From assembly GCF_024198215.1 (NCBI RefSeq), contig NZ_JAKCFA010000006.1, forward strand, positions 1 through 64,000: 64,000 nt of DNA, given 5' to 3'. Below are positions 35,058 through 43,794 of the stretch, piece after piece. Position 1 is the first letter of the stretch. Every line of letters begins with the position of its first letter. The notes below the pieces were generated by a model that was not told the DNA's origin, did no database searches, and worked only from the letters and a program-made list of their open reading frames with translations. Both the position numbers and the translations under genes were made by a program. Origin of the DNA: Myxococcus qinghaiensis (lineage in GTDB: Bacteria; Myxococcota; Myxococcia; Myxococcales; Myxococcaceae).

Positions 35058-37151
35058 CTAACGGCGCCCTCGCGCCCGGCCGCCCTTGCCCCGTCCCCGT
35101 TTCGGCGCTTCATCCGGCGCCTTCGCCGGCCCCTTCAGCAGGAAACGCGAGGCGGGCTTGAGCCCCAGGTCCATGTCCTTGAGCAGTTGCACCTTGTCCC
35201 GGTACTCGGCGGCCTTCTCGAACTCCATCGACTCGGCGGCGCGCTGCATCTCCTCGGTGAACTCCTTCACCAGCCGCTTGATCTCCTTCGTGTCGAGAAC
35301 GTCATCCTCCCCCTCGGCCGCCATGGGCAGCGTGCCGCCGCCCTCCGCGTCGTAGGCGTGGTCGGAGAAGTTGGTGATGTTGCTCTTGATGGAGCGAGGG
35401 GTGATGCCGTGGGCCTTGTTGTGCTGCCGCTGGATTTCGCGGCGGCGCGTCGTCTCCTCCAGCGCCTTCTTCATCGAGTCGGTGATGGAGTCCGCGTACA
35501 TGATGACGCGGCCATTCAGGTTGCGCGCGGCGCGGCCGATGGTCTGGATGAGCGACACGTGGCTGCGCAGGAAGCCCTCCTTGTCCGCGTCGAGGATGGC
35601 GACCAGGGACACCTCGGGGATGTCCAGGCCCTCGCGCAGGAGGTTGATGCCCACCAGCACGTCGAACTCGCCTTTGCGCAAATCGCGGATGATGGCCATG
35701 CGCTCAATCGCGTCGATGTCCGAGTGCAGGTAGCGCACGCGCACGCCCACGTCCGCGTAGTACTCGGTGAGGTCCTCCGCCATGCGCTTGGTGAGCGTCG
35801 TCACCAGGACGCGCTCGTTGCGGCTGACGCGCAGGCGCACCTCCTCGAGCAGGTCATCGACCTGGTTGCCGACCGGGCGCGTTTCGACCTCCGGGTCCGT
35901 CAGGCCGGTGGGGCGGATGATCTGCTCCACCACGACGCCCTGGGACTTCTGGAGCTCGTACTCGGATGGCGTGGCGGAGACGAAGACGGCCTGGGGTACC
36001 AGCTCCTCGAACTCACCGAACTTCAGCGGGCGGTTGTCCAGCGCGCTGGGCATGCGGAAGCCGAAGTTGACCAGCGTCTCCTTGCGCGCGCGGTCGCCGC
36101 GGTACATCGCGCCAATCTGCGGCACCGTCTGGTGGCTCTCGTCGATGAGGACCAGCAGGTTGCGCGGGAAGTAGTCGATGAGGCACGGGGGCGGCTCCCC
36201 CGGCGCGCGGCCCGAGAAGTGTCGCGAGTAGTTCTCGATGCCGTTGCAGTAGCCGACCTGCTCAATCATCTCCAGGTCGAACATCGTGCGCTGCTCCAGC
36301 CGCTGCGCCTCCAGCAGCTTGCCGTCGCGCTTGAACGTCTGGAGCTGCTCGGACAGCTCGTCGCGGATGGTCTGCAGGGCGCGCTTGCGCATGTCCTCGC
36401 CCGCGACGTAGTGGCTGGCGGGGAAGATGACGACTTTGTCGAGCGTGCCCAGCGTGACGCCGCGAAGCGGGTCGAACTCCGTGATTCGCTCCACCTCGTC
36501 GCCGAAGAAGCTGATGCGCACCGCGCGCTCCTCCTCGTAGGCGGGGAACACCTCCACGGTGTCGCCGCGCGTGCGGAAGGTGCCTCGGTGGAAGTCCATG
36601 TCGTTGCGGTCGTACTGACCTTCGACGAGGCGGCGCATGAACGCGTCGCGCCCCATCTCCCCGCCCACGTCCACGCGCACCGCCAGGTCCACGTAGCTGC
36701 GGGCCGCGCCCAGGCCGTAGATGCAGGACACGCTGGCCACAATCACCACGTCGTCGCGCGTGCGCAGCGAGTGGGTGGCCGAGTGGCGCATCCGCTCGAT
36801 GTTGTCGTTGATGGACGAGTCCTTCTCGATGAAGGTGTCCGACGACGGGACGTAGGCCTCGGGCTGGTAGTAGTCGTAGTACGAGACGAAGTACTCGACG
36901 GCGTTGTTCGGGAAGAGGCCCTTGAACTCGCCGTAGAGCTGCGCGGCCAGCGTCTTGTTGTGGGCGATGACCAGCGTGGGACGCTGCACGTTGGCGATGA
37001 TGTTCGCCATGGTGAACGTCTTGCCGGACCCCGTGACGCCCAGGAGCGTCTGGTAGCGGTCGCCCCGCTGCACGCCCTCCGTGAGCTCGCCAATGGCCCT
37101 GGGCTGGTCACCCTCGGGCTGGTGGTCGCTGACGATCTGGAACTCAGGCAT
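35058..37151 (-). CDS. uvrB: UvrABC excision nuclease subunit B
   Basis: A 697-residue damage-verifying helicase-like subunit. Visible are Walker [15 protein letters not shown] near residue 36, the beta-hairpin region [19 protein letters not shown] near 95, the Walker B-type [11 protein letters not shown] near 335, helicase motifs [14 protein letters not shown] and [12 protein letters not shown], and a C-terminal UVR motif [20 protein letters not shown] for UvrC. I chose ATG 37151 because the family starts [16 protein letters not shown] perfect dyad ends 3 bases before this start codon. The C-terminus is lysine/arginine-rich. Confidence 0.96.
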   Translation of the reverse strand: MPEFQIVSDHQPEGDQPRAIGELTEGVQRGDRYQTLLGVTGSGKTFTMANIIANVQRPTLVIAHNKTLAAQLYGEFKGLFPNNAVEYFVSYYDYYQPEAYVPSSDTFIEKDSSINDNIERMRHSATHSLRTRDDVVIVASVSCIYGLGAARSYVDLAVRVDVGGEMGRDAFMRRLVEGQYDRNDMDFHRGTFRTRGDTVEVFPAYEEERAVRISFFGDEVERITEFDPLRGVTLGTLDKVVIFPASHYVAGEDMRKRALQTIRDELSEQLQTFKRDGKLLEAQRLEQRTMFDLEMIEQVGYCNGIENYSRHFSGRAPGEPPPCLIDYFPRNLLVLIDESHQTVPQIGAMYRGDRARKETLVNFGFRMPSALDNRPLKFGEFEELVPQAVFVSATPSEYELQKSQGVVVEQIIRPTGLTDPEVETRPVGNQVDDLLEEVRLRVSRNERVLVTTLTKRMAEDLTEYYADVGVRVRYLHSDIDAIERMAIIRDLRKGEFDVLVGINLLREGLDIPEVSLVAILDADKEGFLRSHVSLIQTIGRAARNLNGRVIMYADSITDSMKKALEETTRRREIQRQHNKAHGITPRSIKSNITNFSDHAYDAEGGGTLPMAAEGEDDVLDTKEIKRLVKEFTEEMQRAAESMEFEKAAEYRDKVQLLKDMDLGLKPASRFLLKGPAKAPDEAPKRGRGKGGRARGRR

Positions 37152-37153
37152 AT

Positions 37154-37177
37154 CCGCGAGGTTTAACACCCTCGCGG
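37154..37177 (-). promoter_or_regulatory. Perfect hairpin directly before the uvrB start
   Basis: CCGCGAGG (37154-37161) and CCTCGCGG (37170-37177) form an 8-base perfect inverted repeat with an 8-base loop. On the mRNA it ends 2 bases before the uvrB ATG and covers the place of a ribosome site; no other AGGAGG-like site is visible. It may limit translation or be a repressor operator. Confidence 0.55.
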
Positions 37178-37235
37178 GGCGAAACACTGGACATTTGTAC
37201 CCGCCCGTCGAGCGGCGGACGGAGCGCTTCCCGCC

Positions 37236-38933
37236 CTACTTCGATGCCCCCTCGGAGGGGGGCGTCCGGGGGGCCTTGAGTGCCTCCAGCGCCTCCAGAC
37301 GAGCGGCCTCGAATTCGTCCCCCTTGTTCCAGCGCGGCAGCTCCGTTGCGCGGGCGACATGGGCCCCGAGCAGGAAGAACAGGCGCGCGTCCTCCACCGC
37401 GCCCGTCATGTCCCAATCCGGGCGCAGCTCGTCGGAGGGCTGGTGGTAGTGCTTCGCCTCCCAGGCCTCGCGCTGCTGACGGCCCCAGCCTTCCGGGCGG
37501 CCAATGAAGTCCATGCCGCTGCCGAAGTACGCGGCGGGGATGCCGCGCCTGGCGAAGTTGAACTGGTCCGAGCGGTAGAAGAAGCCCCGGTCCGACAACT
37601 GGTCCGCCTTCACCACGCGGTTCTGCGTCTTCGCCAGCGCGGTGATGACGCCATCCAGGCTGGACTTGCCCAGGCCGATGACGGTGATGTCGCGCGTGCG
37701 GCCGTGGATGTTGGCGCCGTCGATGTTGACGTTGGCGGCGATGCGGCCGGCCGGCACGGGCGGATGCTCGGCCAGGTACTGCGAGCCCAGGAGGCCCTGC
37801 TCCTCGGCGGCCACGGCGGCGAAGAGGATGGAGCGGCGCGGCGCCTGCGGCATCGCACGATAGGCCCGCGCCACCGCCAGCATCGCGGACACGCCCGCCG
37901 CGTTGTCGAGCGCGCCGTTGTAGATGGTGTCCTCGCCCGGCTTGCCGCCCTCCTTCTTGCCCAGGTGGTCATGGTGCGCGCTGTAGAGCACCACCTCGCC
38001 GGACAGCTTCGCGTCGCTGCCGGGCAGCATCGCCAGCACGTTGGCCGTGGGACGGCGACGCACGTCGTTGGCGAAGCGCGTGGACACCGTCACGCCCAGC
38101 GGCACCGGCCGGAAGTCGCGCGACTGCGCGGAGGCCCGGAGCGTCTCCAGCTCCCGCCCCGCGAGCTGCAACACCTTGCGCGTGGCGTCCTCGGTGGCCC
38201 AGGCCTTCACCTGGAGGCGCGGCCCGGACGACGCGGGCAGTTCGAACTGCTCGCCCGTCCACGACGACTGCACCACCTGCCACGGATAGCCCGCGCTGGC
38301 CGTGGTGTGGAGGATGATGGCGCCCGCCGCGCCGACTTTCGCCGCCTGCTCGTACTTGTAATCCCAGCGGCCGTACCAGAGCCGCGTGCGGCCCGCGAAG
38401 AGGTTCGGATCATCCTCCGGGTCGCTGTTGAGGATGAGCAGCGTCTTGCCGCGCAGGTCCATCCCCTTGAAGTCATCCCACGCGTACTCGGGCGCCTGGA
38501 TGCCGTAGCCCACGAAGACCAGCTCGGAGGCTTCCAGCTTCGACTCCGGCACCTGCACGCCAGACACCGCGATGAAGTCCTCGTGGAATTTCAGCTCCGT
38601 CGTGCCCAGCGGCGCGCGAATGGACATCGCCTCCGGATGGCCGGTGACGCCCACCAGGTCGAACGGCTGGAAGTACGTGCCGTCCGTGCCCGCGGGCTTC
38701 AGTCCCAGGGACTCCAGCTGCGCGGCGATGTACGCCTGCCCCAGCGCGTCGCCCCGGGTGCCGGGGCCCCGCCCTTCGAGCAAGTCATTCGCGAGGAAGC
38801 GCACGTGCGCGCGCAACACGTCCGGGTTGATGCTGCCCGCGGCGGCCTTCTCCGCGGGGGTGCTCAAGGGCCCGCGCTGCGCGAGCGCGGGAACGGACGT
38901 CAGGGCCAGGAACAGTGACAGCAGGTGCTTCAT
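37236..38933 (-). CDS. M28 family zinc metallopeptidase, exported
   Basis: A 565-residue protein with a signal peptide (about 1-20, LLSLFLALTSVPALAQ). A protease-associated-like insert (about 130-290) precedes the M28 catalytic domain, whose zinc ligands appear in order: SAHHDHLG, NGALDNAAG, AAEEQGLLG, NVNIDGAN and YHQPSDE. It probably cleaves N-terminal residues from peptides in the periplasm or outside the cell. Start ATG 38933 opens the signal peptide. It lies between cysS and uvrB in the same direction, 44 bases after cysS; the grouping looks positional rather than functional. Confidence 0.9.
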   Translation of the reverse strand: MKHLLSLFLALTSVPALAQRGPLSTPAEKAAAGSINPDVLRAHVRFLANDLLEGRGPGTRGDALGQAYIAAQLESLGLKPAGTDGTYFQPFDLVGVTGHPEAMSIRAPLGTTELKFHEDFIAVSGVQVPESKLEASELVFVGYGIQAPEYAWDDFKGMDLRGKTLLILNSDPEDDPNLFAGRTRLWYGRWDYKYEQAAKVGAAGAIILHTTASAGYPWQVVQSSWTGEQFELPASSGPRLQVKAWATEDATRKVLQLAGRELETLRASAQSRDFRPVPLGVTVSTRFANDVRRRPTANVLAMLPGSDAKLSGEVVLYSAHHDHLGKKEGGKPGEDTIYNGALDNAAGVSAMLAVARAYRAMPQAPRRSILFAAVAAEEQGLLGSQYLAEHPPVPAGRIAANVNIDGANIHGRTRDITVIGLGKSSLDGVITALAKTQNRVVKADQLSDRGFFYRSDQFNFARRGIPAAYFGSGMDFIGRPEGWGRQQREAWEAKHYHQPSDELRPDWDMTGAVEDARLFFLLGAHVARATELPRWNKGDEFEAARLEALEALKAPRTPPSEGASK

Positions 38934-38977
38934 GGTGCCCCGAGCCCTAACACGAAGGCCCGGGGCGCCGCAGCCCT

Positions 38978-40447
38978 TCAGCCCTGAGCGGCCGCCACCT
39001 TCCACGAGGTGCCGCCCACCGTATCCATGATTTCCACGCCCTTCTCCTTCAGCGTGGCCCGCACGCGGTCCGCCGCGGCGAAGTCCTTCGCGGCCCGAGC
39101 GGCCGTCCGCTCACCGAGCAGCCGTTCGACTTCCGCCACGTCGATGCCGCGCTCGCGCACCGCGCGCTCACGACGGCGCAGGAGCCACGCGCTCGGGTCG
39201 TCCTCGAACAGGCCGAGCACGCCTGACACCTTGCGCACGTCCTCGCGCAGCGCCTGGAGCGTGCGCCCCACCATCGGCTTGTCCTTCACCGGCGGCTTGT
39301 CGGTCAGCTCGTTCATCAGATTGAAGAGGCCCGACAGCGCGCTCATGCCTCCCGCGCTGTTGAAGTCGTCGTCCATGGAGGACTCGAACTCCGCGAGGAA
39401 GCGATGCGGCTCGCCGTGGAGCGCGCCGGTGCCGAAGTCCTTCCCGGCGATGCGCTCGTCCACCTTGCGCAGCGTCTCGTAGAAGTACTCCATGCGCGCC
39501 TCCGCGTCGGCCAGGGCCTTGTCGGAGAAGCTGAGCGGATGGCGGTAGTGCGTGGAGATGAAGAAGAAGCGCAGGGCCTCCGCGTCCACCTTCTCCAGCG
39601 CGTCGCGCAGGCGCACCACGTTGCCCAGCGACTTGGACATCTTCGCGCCTTCGAGGTCCAGGAAGCCGCAGTGCATCCAGTACTTCGCGAACTCCTGCCC
39701 GTTGGCGGACTCGCTCTGCGCGATTTCGTTCTCGTGGTGGGGGAAGATGAGGTCCAGCGCCCCGCCGTGGATGTCGAACGTCTCGCCGAGGTACTTCGCG
39801 CTCATCGCGGAGCACTCGATGTGCCAGCCCGGACGCCCGGGGCCCCACGGGCTCTCCCACGCGGGCTCGCCCGGCTTGGCGGCCTTCCACAGCGCGAAGT
39901 CGAGCGGCTCTCGCTTCAAATCTCCCGGCTGCACGCGCTCACCGACGCACAGCTCGTCCAGGTGCCGCTTGGACAGCTTCGCGTAGTCCTTGTCCGCGCT
40001 CACCGAGAAGTACACGTCGCCGTGGGACGCGTAGGCGAAGCCCTTGTCCACGAGCTTCTGGATGATGGCGATGATTTCGGGGAGGTGGTCGCTCACCTTC
40101 GGCGCCACGTCCGGCTCCTGCATGTGGAGCGCCTTGGCGTCCTCGCGGAAGATGTCCACGAAGCGCGAGGCCAGCGCCACCGGGGCCTCACCCGTCTCGT
40201 GCGCGGCCTTGATGATTTTGTCGTCCACGTCCGTGAAGTTCCGGACGTAGCGAACCTTCAGGCCCCGGTACCGGAGGTAGCGGACCACCACGTCGAAAGA
40301 CGTAAAGGTGCGAGCATTCCCGATATGAATGTAACTGTAGACAGTCGGACCACAGACGTAGACCCCGACGCAGCCCGGGACAGCGGGCTCCAGCAGCTCC
40401 TTCTGCATGGTCATCGTATTGAAGAGCCGGATGGGTGGGGGAGTCAC
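38978..40447 (-). CDS. cysS: Cysteinyl-tRNA synthetase
   Basis: A 489-residue class I synthetase. The zinc and cysteine pocket is in VYVCGPTVY, the HIGH-type motif is YIHIGNARTF, further zinc ligands are in WHIECSAM and PHHENEIAQ, and KMSKSLGN is the KMSKS loop. The C-terminal DALR-like helical domain is normal. The ribosome site AGGAGG sits 1 base before an ATG at 40456 but 10 bases before a GTG at 40447, so I prefer the GTG; the ATG start would add three residues. It is divergent from the FHA-TPR gene. Confidence 0.95.
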   Translation of the reverse strand: MTPPPIRLFNTMTMQKELLEPAVPGCVGVYVCGPTVYSYIHIGNARTFTSFDVVVRYLRYRGLKVRYVRNFTDVDDKIIKAAHETGEAPVALASRFVDIFREDAKALHMQEPDVAPKVSDHLPEIIAIIQKLVDKGFAYASHGDVYFSVSADKDYAKLSKRHLDELCVGERVQPGDLKREPLDFALWKAAKPGEPAWESPWGPGRPGWHIECSAMSAKYLGETFDIHGGALDLIFPHHENEIAQSESANGQEFAKYWMHCGFLDLEGAKMSKSLGNVVRLRDALEKVDAEALRFFFISTHYRHPLSFSDKALADAEARMEYFYETLRKVDERIAGKDFGTGALHGEPHRFLAEFESSMDDDFNSAGGMSALSGLFNLMNELTDKPPVKDKPMVGRTLQALREDVRKVSGVLGLFEDDPSAWLLRRRERAVRERGIDVAEVERLLGERTAARAAKDFAAADRVRATLKEKGVEIMDTVGGTSWKVAAAQG

Positions 40448-40638
40448 TTGCGCCATTCCTCCTGGGGTCCGTCTTTGTGCGTGTGGCCGCCACTCTAGAT
40501 TCGCGGTCCCTGAACAGGCCAGCATTCACGAGGTCCTCGGTGGCGGGAAGCCCCCGGAATCCACCGGACCTGGACAACTTCGGACGACCCGGGCCTGAGA
40601 ACCTTCCAGCCGGTCCTCAATCAGCGAGAATGGTGTTC

Positions 40639-42399
40639 ATGGCTCCACCGAATCCCAAGCGCCCGCCCCGCCCTCCCCGTCCGCCGGGCACGCAGGCGCC
40701 GAAGGAGCCCGAGGTGGAGCTGCCCTTCGACGACGATGAGGTGGCGCCCCTCCAGGCCGACGACCCCCGCCCCCAGCGAGTGCCCCAGTTCCCAGCGGGC
40801 TCGCGCAAGGGACGCTCGAAGAGCGGCGGCAAGGGCCGGGAGAAGAACGACCGGGAGCTGTCCGGGCGGTTCGACTGGGGGCGCGAGTACTCGAACCCCG
40901 GCCACCCTCCGGCCTTCCTCTACGTCGAGCGCGGTCCCGGCGTGGGCCAGCTCGTGCCCGTGCAGCAGGGGCCGTTGGTCCTGGGGCGCTCGTCCTCGTC
41001 GGACCTGCGGCTCCAGCATCCGTCCATCAGCCGGCGCCACGCGCAGATCACCCGGCAGGCAGACCAGGTCTTCATCAAGGACCTGGGCAGCCAGAACGGC
41101 ACCTTCCTCAACCGCAACCGCGTCACCACCGAGGTCGAGGTGATGTCGGGGGACGAAATCACCCTGGGCAACGCGATGCTGCGGCTGCGCGGCCCGGGTG
41201 GCACGCCCGCCGCGGGCATCCCTGCCCTGAGCGGAGCCCTCTCCGAGCCGCTTCCGCGCAAGCGCGGACTGGGGCCCTGGGGCGTGGGGCTCGTCGCCGC
41301 GGGACTGGGCTCCACCGTCGCGGCCCTCATCACCGTGCTCGCGGTGGGACTCAGCTCGAATCGGACGGGGGCTTCCGACGACACGGGGCGCGCGGGTGAC
41401 TCGTCGTCCACGCGGGGACAGGCTTCGCCGTCGGAGAAGCTCGCCGCGGATGATGATCGTCCCCTCCTCGTCGACACGGGCAATGCGCGTCCCACCGGGA
41501 CCGCCACGGACCGCGTGCAGACTGGCGAACCCCTGGTCGGCGAGACGCAGGCGGGGACTCGGCGAAGTGGCGGCGAGGAGCCTCGCGCCCCCCTCCGGGA
41601 TGAGAAGGCACGGGCGACCGCGTCGGGGAGCGACGACTCCGTCAAGGTCCGCGCGCCCCAGGGTGGCGCGGCGACCCCCACGGGACTCAGTGCTCGGGAC
41701 ATCGCCGCTGGCGCCACGCGGGCGTCACGGACCGACACGTCCACCGCTCCCCCGGAACCGCGCGCGGCGGCGCTGGCCACGGGCTCCACGCGAGCGACAC
41801 AGCCAGACACCTCCGCATCGACCGCGAGCCTCAGCGCCAGGGACCTGGCCACGGGCGCGGTCCGCGCACCCGTGCGTGGGAGCCGCGAGGCCACGGAGGA
41901 AGTGGCCGCGTTCCAGTCCTTGTCCGATGACGACTCCGCGTCCGCCGAGAAGATCGTCACGAACACGAAGGTCCGCGACAGCAAGCCCCGGGGCCCCGCG
42001 TCCGAAACGGAAGTCCTCCGGCTCTACGAGGCGGGCGACGTGACGTCCGCGATGGAGATGGCGAAGTCCGGTCGCTTCACCGCCCTGTACGCCCAGCTCG
42101 CCCGCTTCGACTCCGCGGGCAGCGAGGCACGCAAGGCCCTGGCGAAGGGCGACACGGCTCGCGCCATCTCCCAGCTCACGGTCGCCGTCAAAGTCGACCA
42201 GGAGCTGTCCAAGGGCTGGAGTCGACTGGGGCCCCAGCTGCGCACGCAGCTCTCGACGCTGTACGTGCGCTCGGGCGCGGACCACCTGAAGGCCCAGGAG
42301 CCGGACGCGGCCCGCGCGGACTTCGAGCAGGCCCTGAAGTACGACTCGGGAAACCGCAGGGCCACCGAGGGACTCAGGCGGCTCCAGCAGGGCCCTTGA
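40639..42399 (+). CDS. FHA-domain membrane protein with C-terminal TPR-like region
   Basis: A 586-residue protein. The N-terminus (about 1-90) is proline and basic rich. An FHA domain (about 95-180) keeps LVLGRSSSSDLRL, SISRRHAQI and DLGSQNGTFLN, so it should bind phosphothreonine. One membrane helix (about 210-235, WGVGLVAAGLGSTVAAL) follows. A long Thr/Ser/Arg-rich disordered stretch leads to a helical TPR-like C-terminus (LKAQEPDAARADFEQALKYD). The layout suggests a Ser/Thr-kinase signalling sensor, a large group in myxobacteria. Start is ATG 40639 or 40630. It overlaps the convergent 42374 gene by 26 bases. Confidence 0.85.
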   Translation: MAPPNPKRPPRPPRPPGTQAPKEPEVELPFDDDEVAPLQADDPRPQRVPQFPAGSRKGRSKSGGKGREKNDRELSGRFDWGREYSNPGHPPAFLYVERGPGVGQLVPVQQGPLVLGRSSSSDLRLQHPSISRRHAQITRQADQVFIKDLGSQNGTFLNRNRVTTEVEVMSGDEITLGNAMLRLRGPGGTPAAGIPALSGALSEPLPRKRGLGPWGVGLVAAGLGSTVAALITVLAVGLSSNRTGASDDTGRAGDSSSTRGQASPSEKLAADDDRPLLVDTGNARPTGTATDRVQTGEPLVGETQAGTRRSGGEEPRAPLRDEKARATASGSDDSVKVRAPQGGAATPTGLSARDIAAGATRASRTDTSTAPPEPRAAALATGSTRATQPDTSASTASLSARDLATGAVRAPVRGSREATEEVAAFQSLSDDDSASAEKIVTNTKVRDSKPRGPASETEVLRLYEAGDVTSAMEMAKSGRFTALYAQLARFDSAGSEARKALAKGDTARAISQLTVAVKVDQELSKGWSRLGPQLRTQLSTLYVRSGADHLKAQEPDAARADFEQALKYDSGNRRATEGLRRLQQGP

Positions 42400-43033
42400 G
42401 GGCCTTGTAGAGCAGCACCGCGTTGAGCACGGCGAAGGCGAGCAGCGCCAGGCAGGTCAGGATGCGCCCACGGTCCTCGCCCGGCCGCTCGCCCTCGATG
42501 AGCAGCCACAGCCTGCCCTCATGGGGCTGCACTTCACCCATGTTTCGCAGCAACGCGAGCGCATCGCGGTAGCGCGGCGCGTCCTCTTCCGACAGCAGGC
42601 GCCCCCGGATGCCGAAGGGCCGCGAATCGGGCGGAGGCGGTGGCCGTCCGGGCACCCAGTCCTCGCCGGGCAAGGCGGGCCGGCGCACCACGAAGGGCGA
42701 CTCCCGCAGGCCCACCAGCACGAGCAGCGCGCTTCCGTCCTGCTCGTAGGCGCCTCGGGCCGTGGGCACTCCGTGCACCTGCGCGTAGCGATTGGAGGCG
42801 AGCGCGTCGAAGCGGTAGTCCCCCTCCACCCCCAACGTCAGGGGCACCGGGGAGGAGAAGAAGTACTCCAGCTCCCGCCGCTGCATCACCAGCAGCGCCA
42901 GGCTCACCAGGATGCCGACCCCGGATGCCAGGGGCCTGACACCCACGCGGCGCCGCGCGAGCCGTGACTCGAGCTCGGCGATGCGTGCGTCCCGCTCGGC
43001 CTGGGCGAGGGAGGAGGAAGGCGACTCGTTCAT
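42374..43033 (-). CDS. Membrane protein with two helices, unknown
   Basis: A 219-residue protein. A short cytoplasmic coil (SSLAQAERDARIAELESRL) leads to a membrane helix (about 34-50, LASGVGILVSLALLVM), then a periplasmic beta-rich domain (about 55-185) with GVEGDYRFDALASNRYAQVH and RRPALPGEDWVPGRPPPPP, and a second helix (about 190-212). This layout suggests a membrane protein with a periplasmic sensor or assembly domain. No family recognised. Its 3' end overlaps the FHA-TPR gene, so the two are convergent and mutually antisense at their ends. Confidence 0.75.
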   Translation of the reverse strand: MNESPSSSLAQAERDARIAELESRLARRRVGVRPLASGVGILVSLALLVMQRRELEYFFSSPVPLTLGVEGDYRFDALASNRYAQVHGVPTARGAYEQDGSALLVLVGLRESPFVVRRPALPGEDWVPGRPPPPPDSRPFGIRGRLLSEEDAPRYRDALALLRNMGEVQPHEGRLWLLIEGERPGEDRGRILTCLALLAFAVLNAVLLYKALKGPAGAA

Positions 43034-43040
43034 GACGTGA

Positions 43041-43081
43041 AAAGACGAAGCCCCGGACTCCCTACGAGGGAACCCGGGGCT
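43041..43081 (-). terminator. Intrinsic terminator of cdnL
   Basis: On the minus strand AGCCCCGG and CCGGGGCT form an 8-base stem extended by TTCCC-GGGA-type pairing, followed by TCGTCTTTT. It ends the cdnL transcript before the 42374-43033 gene, whose start codon follows within 10 bases. Confidence 0.75.
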
Positions 43082-43108
43082 GGAGTCTCGGGCAGGAGCC
43101 CGTGACGC

Positions 43109-43603
43109 TCAGGCGAGATTGAAGATCTTCTTCAGGTCCGACTCAATCTCTTCCTCGGTGCAGTCCTTGGCCAGCGACAGCTCCTTGATGAGCAGCGAAC
43201 GCGCCGTGTCGAGCATCTTCCGCTCGCCAAAGGACAGGTCCTTGTCACCCTTGAGCAAGTACAGGTCGCGCAGCACTTCGGCGATCTCAAAGACGGAGCC
43301 CGTCTTGATCTTCTCCATGTACTCCCGGTAGCGCCGGTTCCAGGTCGTGGAGTCGACCGAGATGTCCTTCTCCTTGAGGATGGAGTAGACCTGCTTGACG
43401 TCCTCCTCGCTGATGATCTCCCGGAGGCCGACCGATCCGACCTTGTTGATCGGGATCATGATCCGCATCCCGTTCTCCAGGATGCGCAGCACGTAGAAGG
43501 ACTGGCGCTGCCCGGCCACTTCGGTGTGCTCGATACCCATCACCTCACCGACGCCCTGGCCCGGATAAACCGCCTTGTCACCAGTCTTGAAGCTGGTCTG
43601 CAC
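43109..43603 (-). CDS. cdnL: CdnL, CarD-family RNA polymerase-binding factor
   Basis: A 164-residue protein that binds the RNA polymerase beta subunit and stabilises open complexes, notably at rRNA promoters; the M. xanthus version is essential. The CarD/TRCF-like N-terminal domain starts QTSFKTGDKAVYPGQGVG and includes GMRIMIPINKVGSVGLR. The helical C-terminal DNA-contacting domain includes TTWNRRYREYMEKIKTG and LSFGERKMLDTARSLL. I chose GTG 43603 with AAGGAGG 7 bases upstream; the ATG extension to 43702 is not part of the family. It is divergent from comEC and has its own terminator. Confidence 0.97.
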   Translation of the reverse strand: MQTSFKTGDKAVYPGQGVGEVMGIEHTEVAGQRQSFYVLRILENGMRIMIPINKVGSVGLREIISEEDVKQVYSILKEKDISVDSTTWNRRYREYMEKIKTGSVFEIAEVLRDLYLLKGDKDLSFGERKMLDTARSLLIKELSLAKDCTEEEIESDLKKIFNLA

Positions 43604-43794
43604 TAACTGCCTCCTTGAAAGACTCGCTCCCGGCCTTCCATCACCAAGCCGGGCACTACTACCACAAACCACATCCACGGGCAACGATATCGCCTTGACC
43701 ACCCAGGACGCGCCCGACTACGTTGTCGGTTTTCGTACGCGGTATCGCTCGGTGTACGAGCCGGCGTGACGGACGGTGTTGGGCGGGGTGGCGG

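Noticed and set aside
33312-37166. A 1284-codon open frame on the plus strand across uvrC and uvrB.
   Set aside because: It is antisense to two certain genes, His/Arg/Val-rich with no domain, and is the usual mirror frame of high-GC coding DNA.
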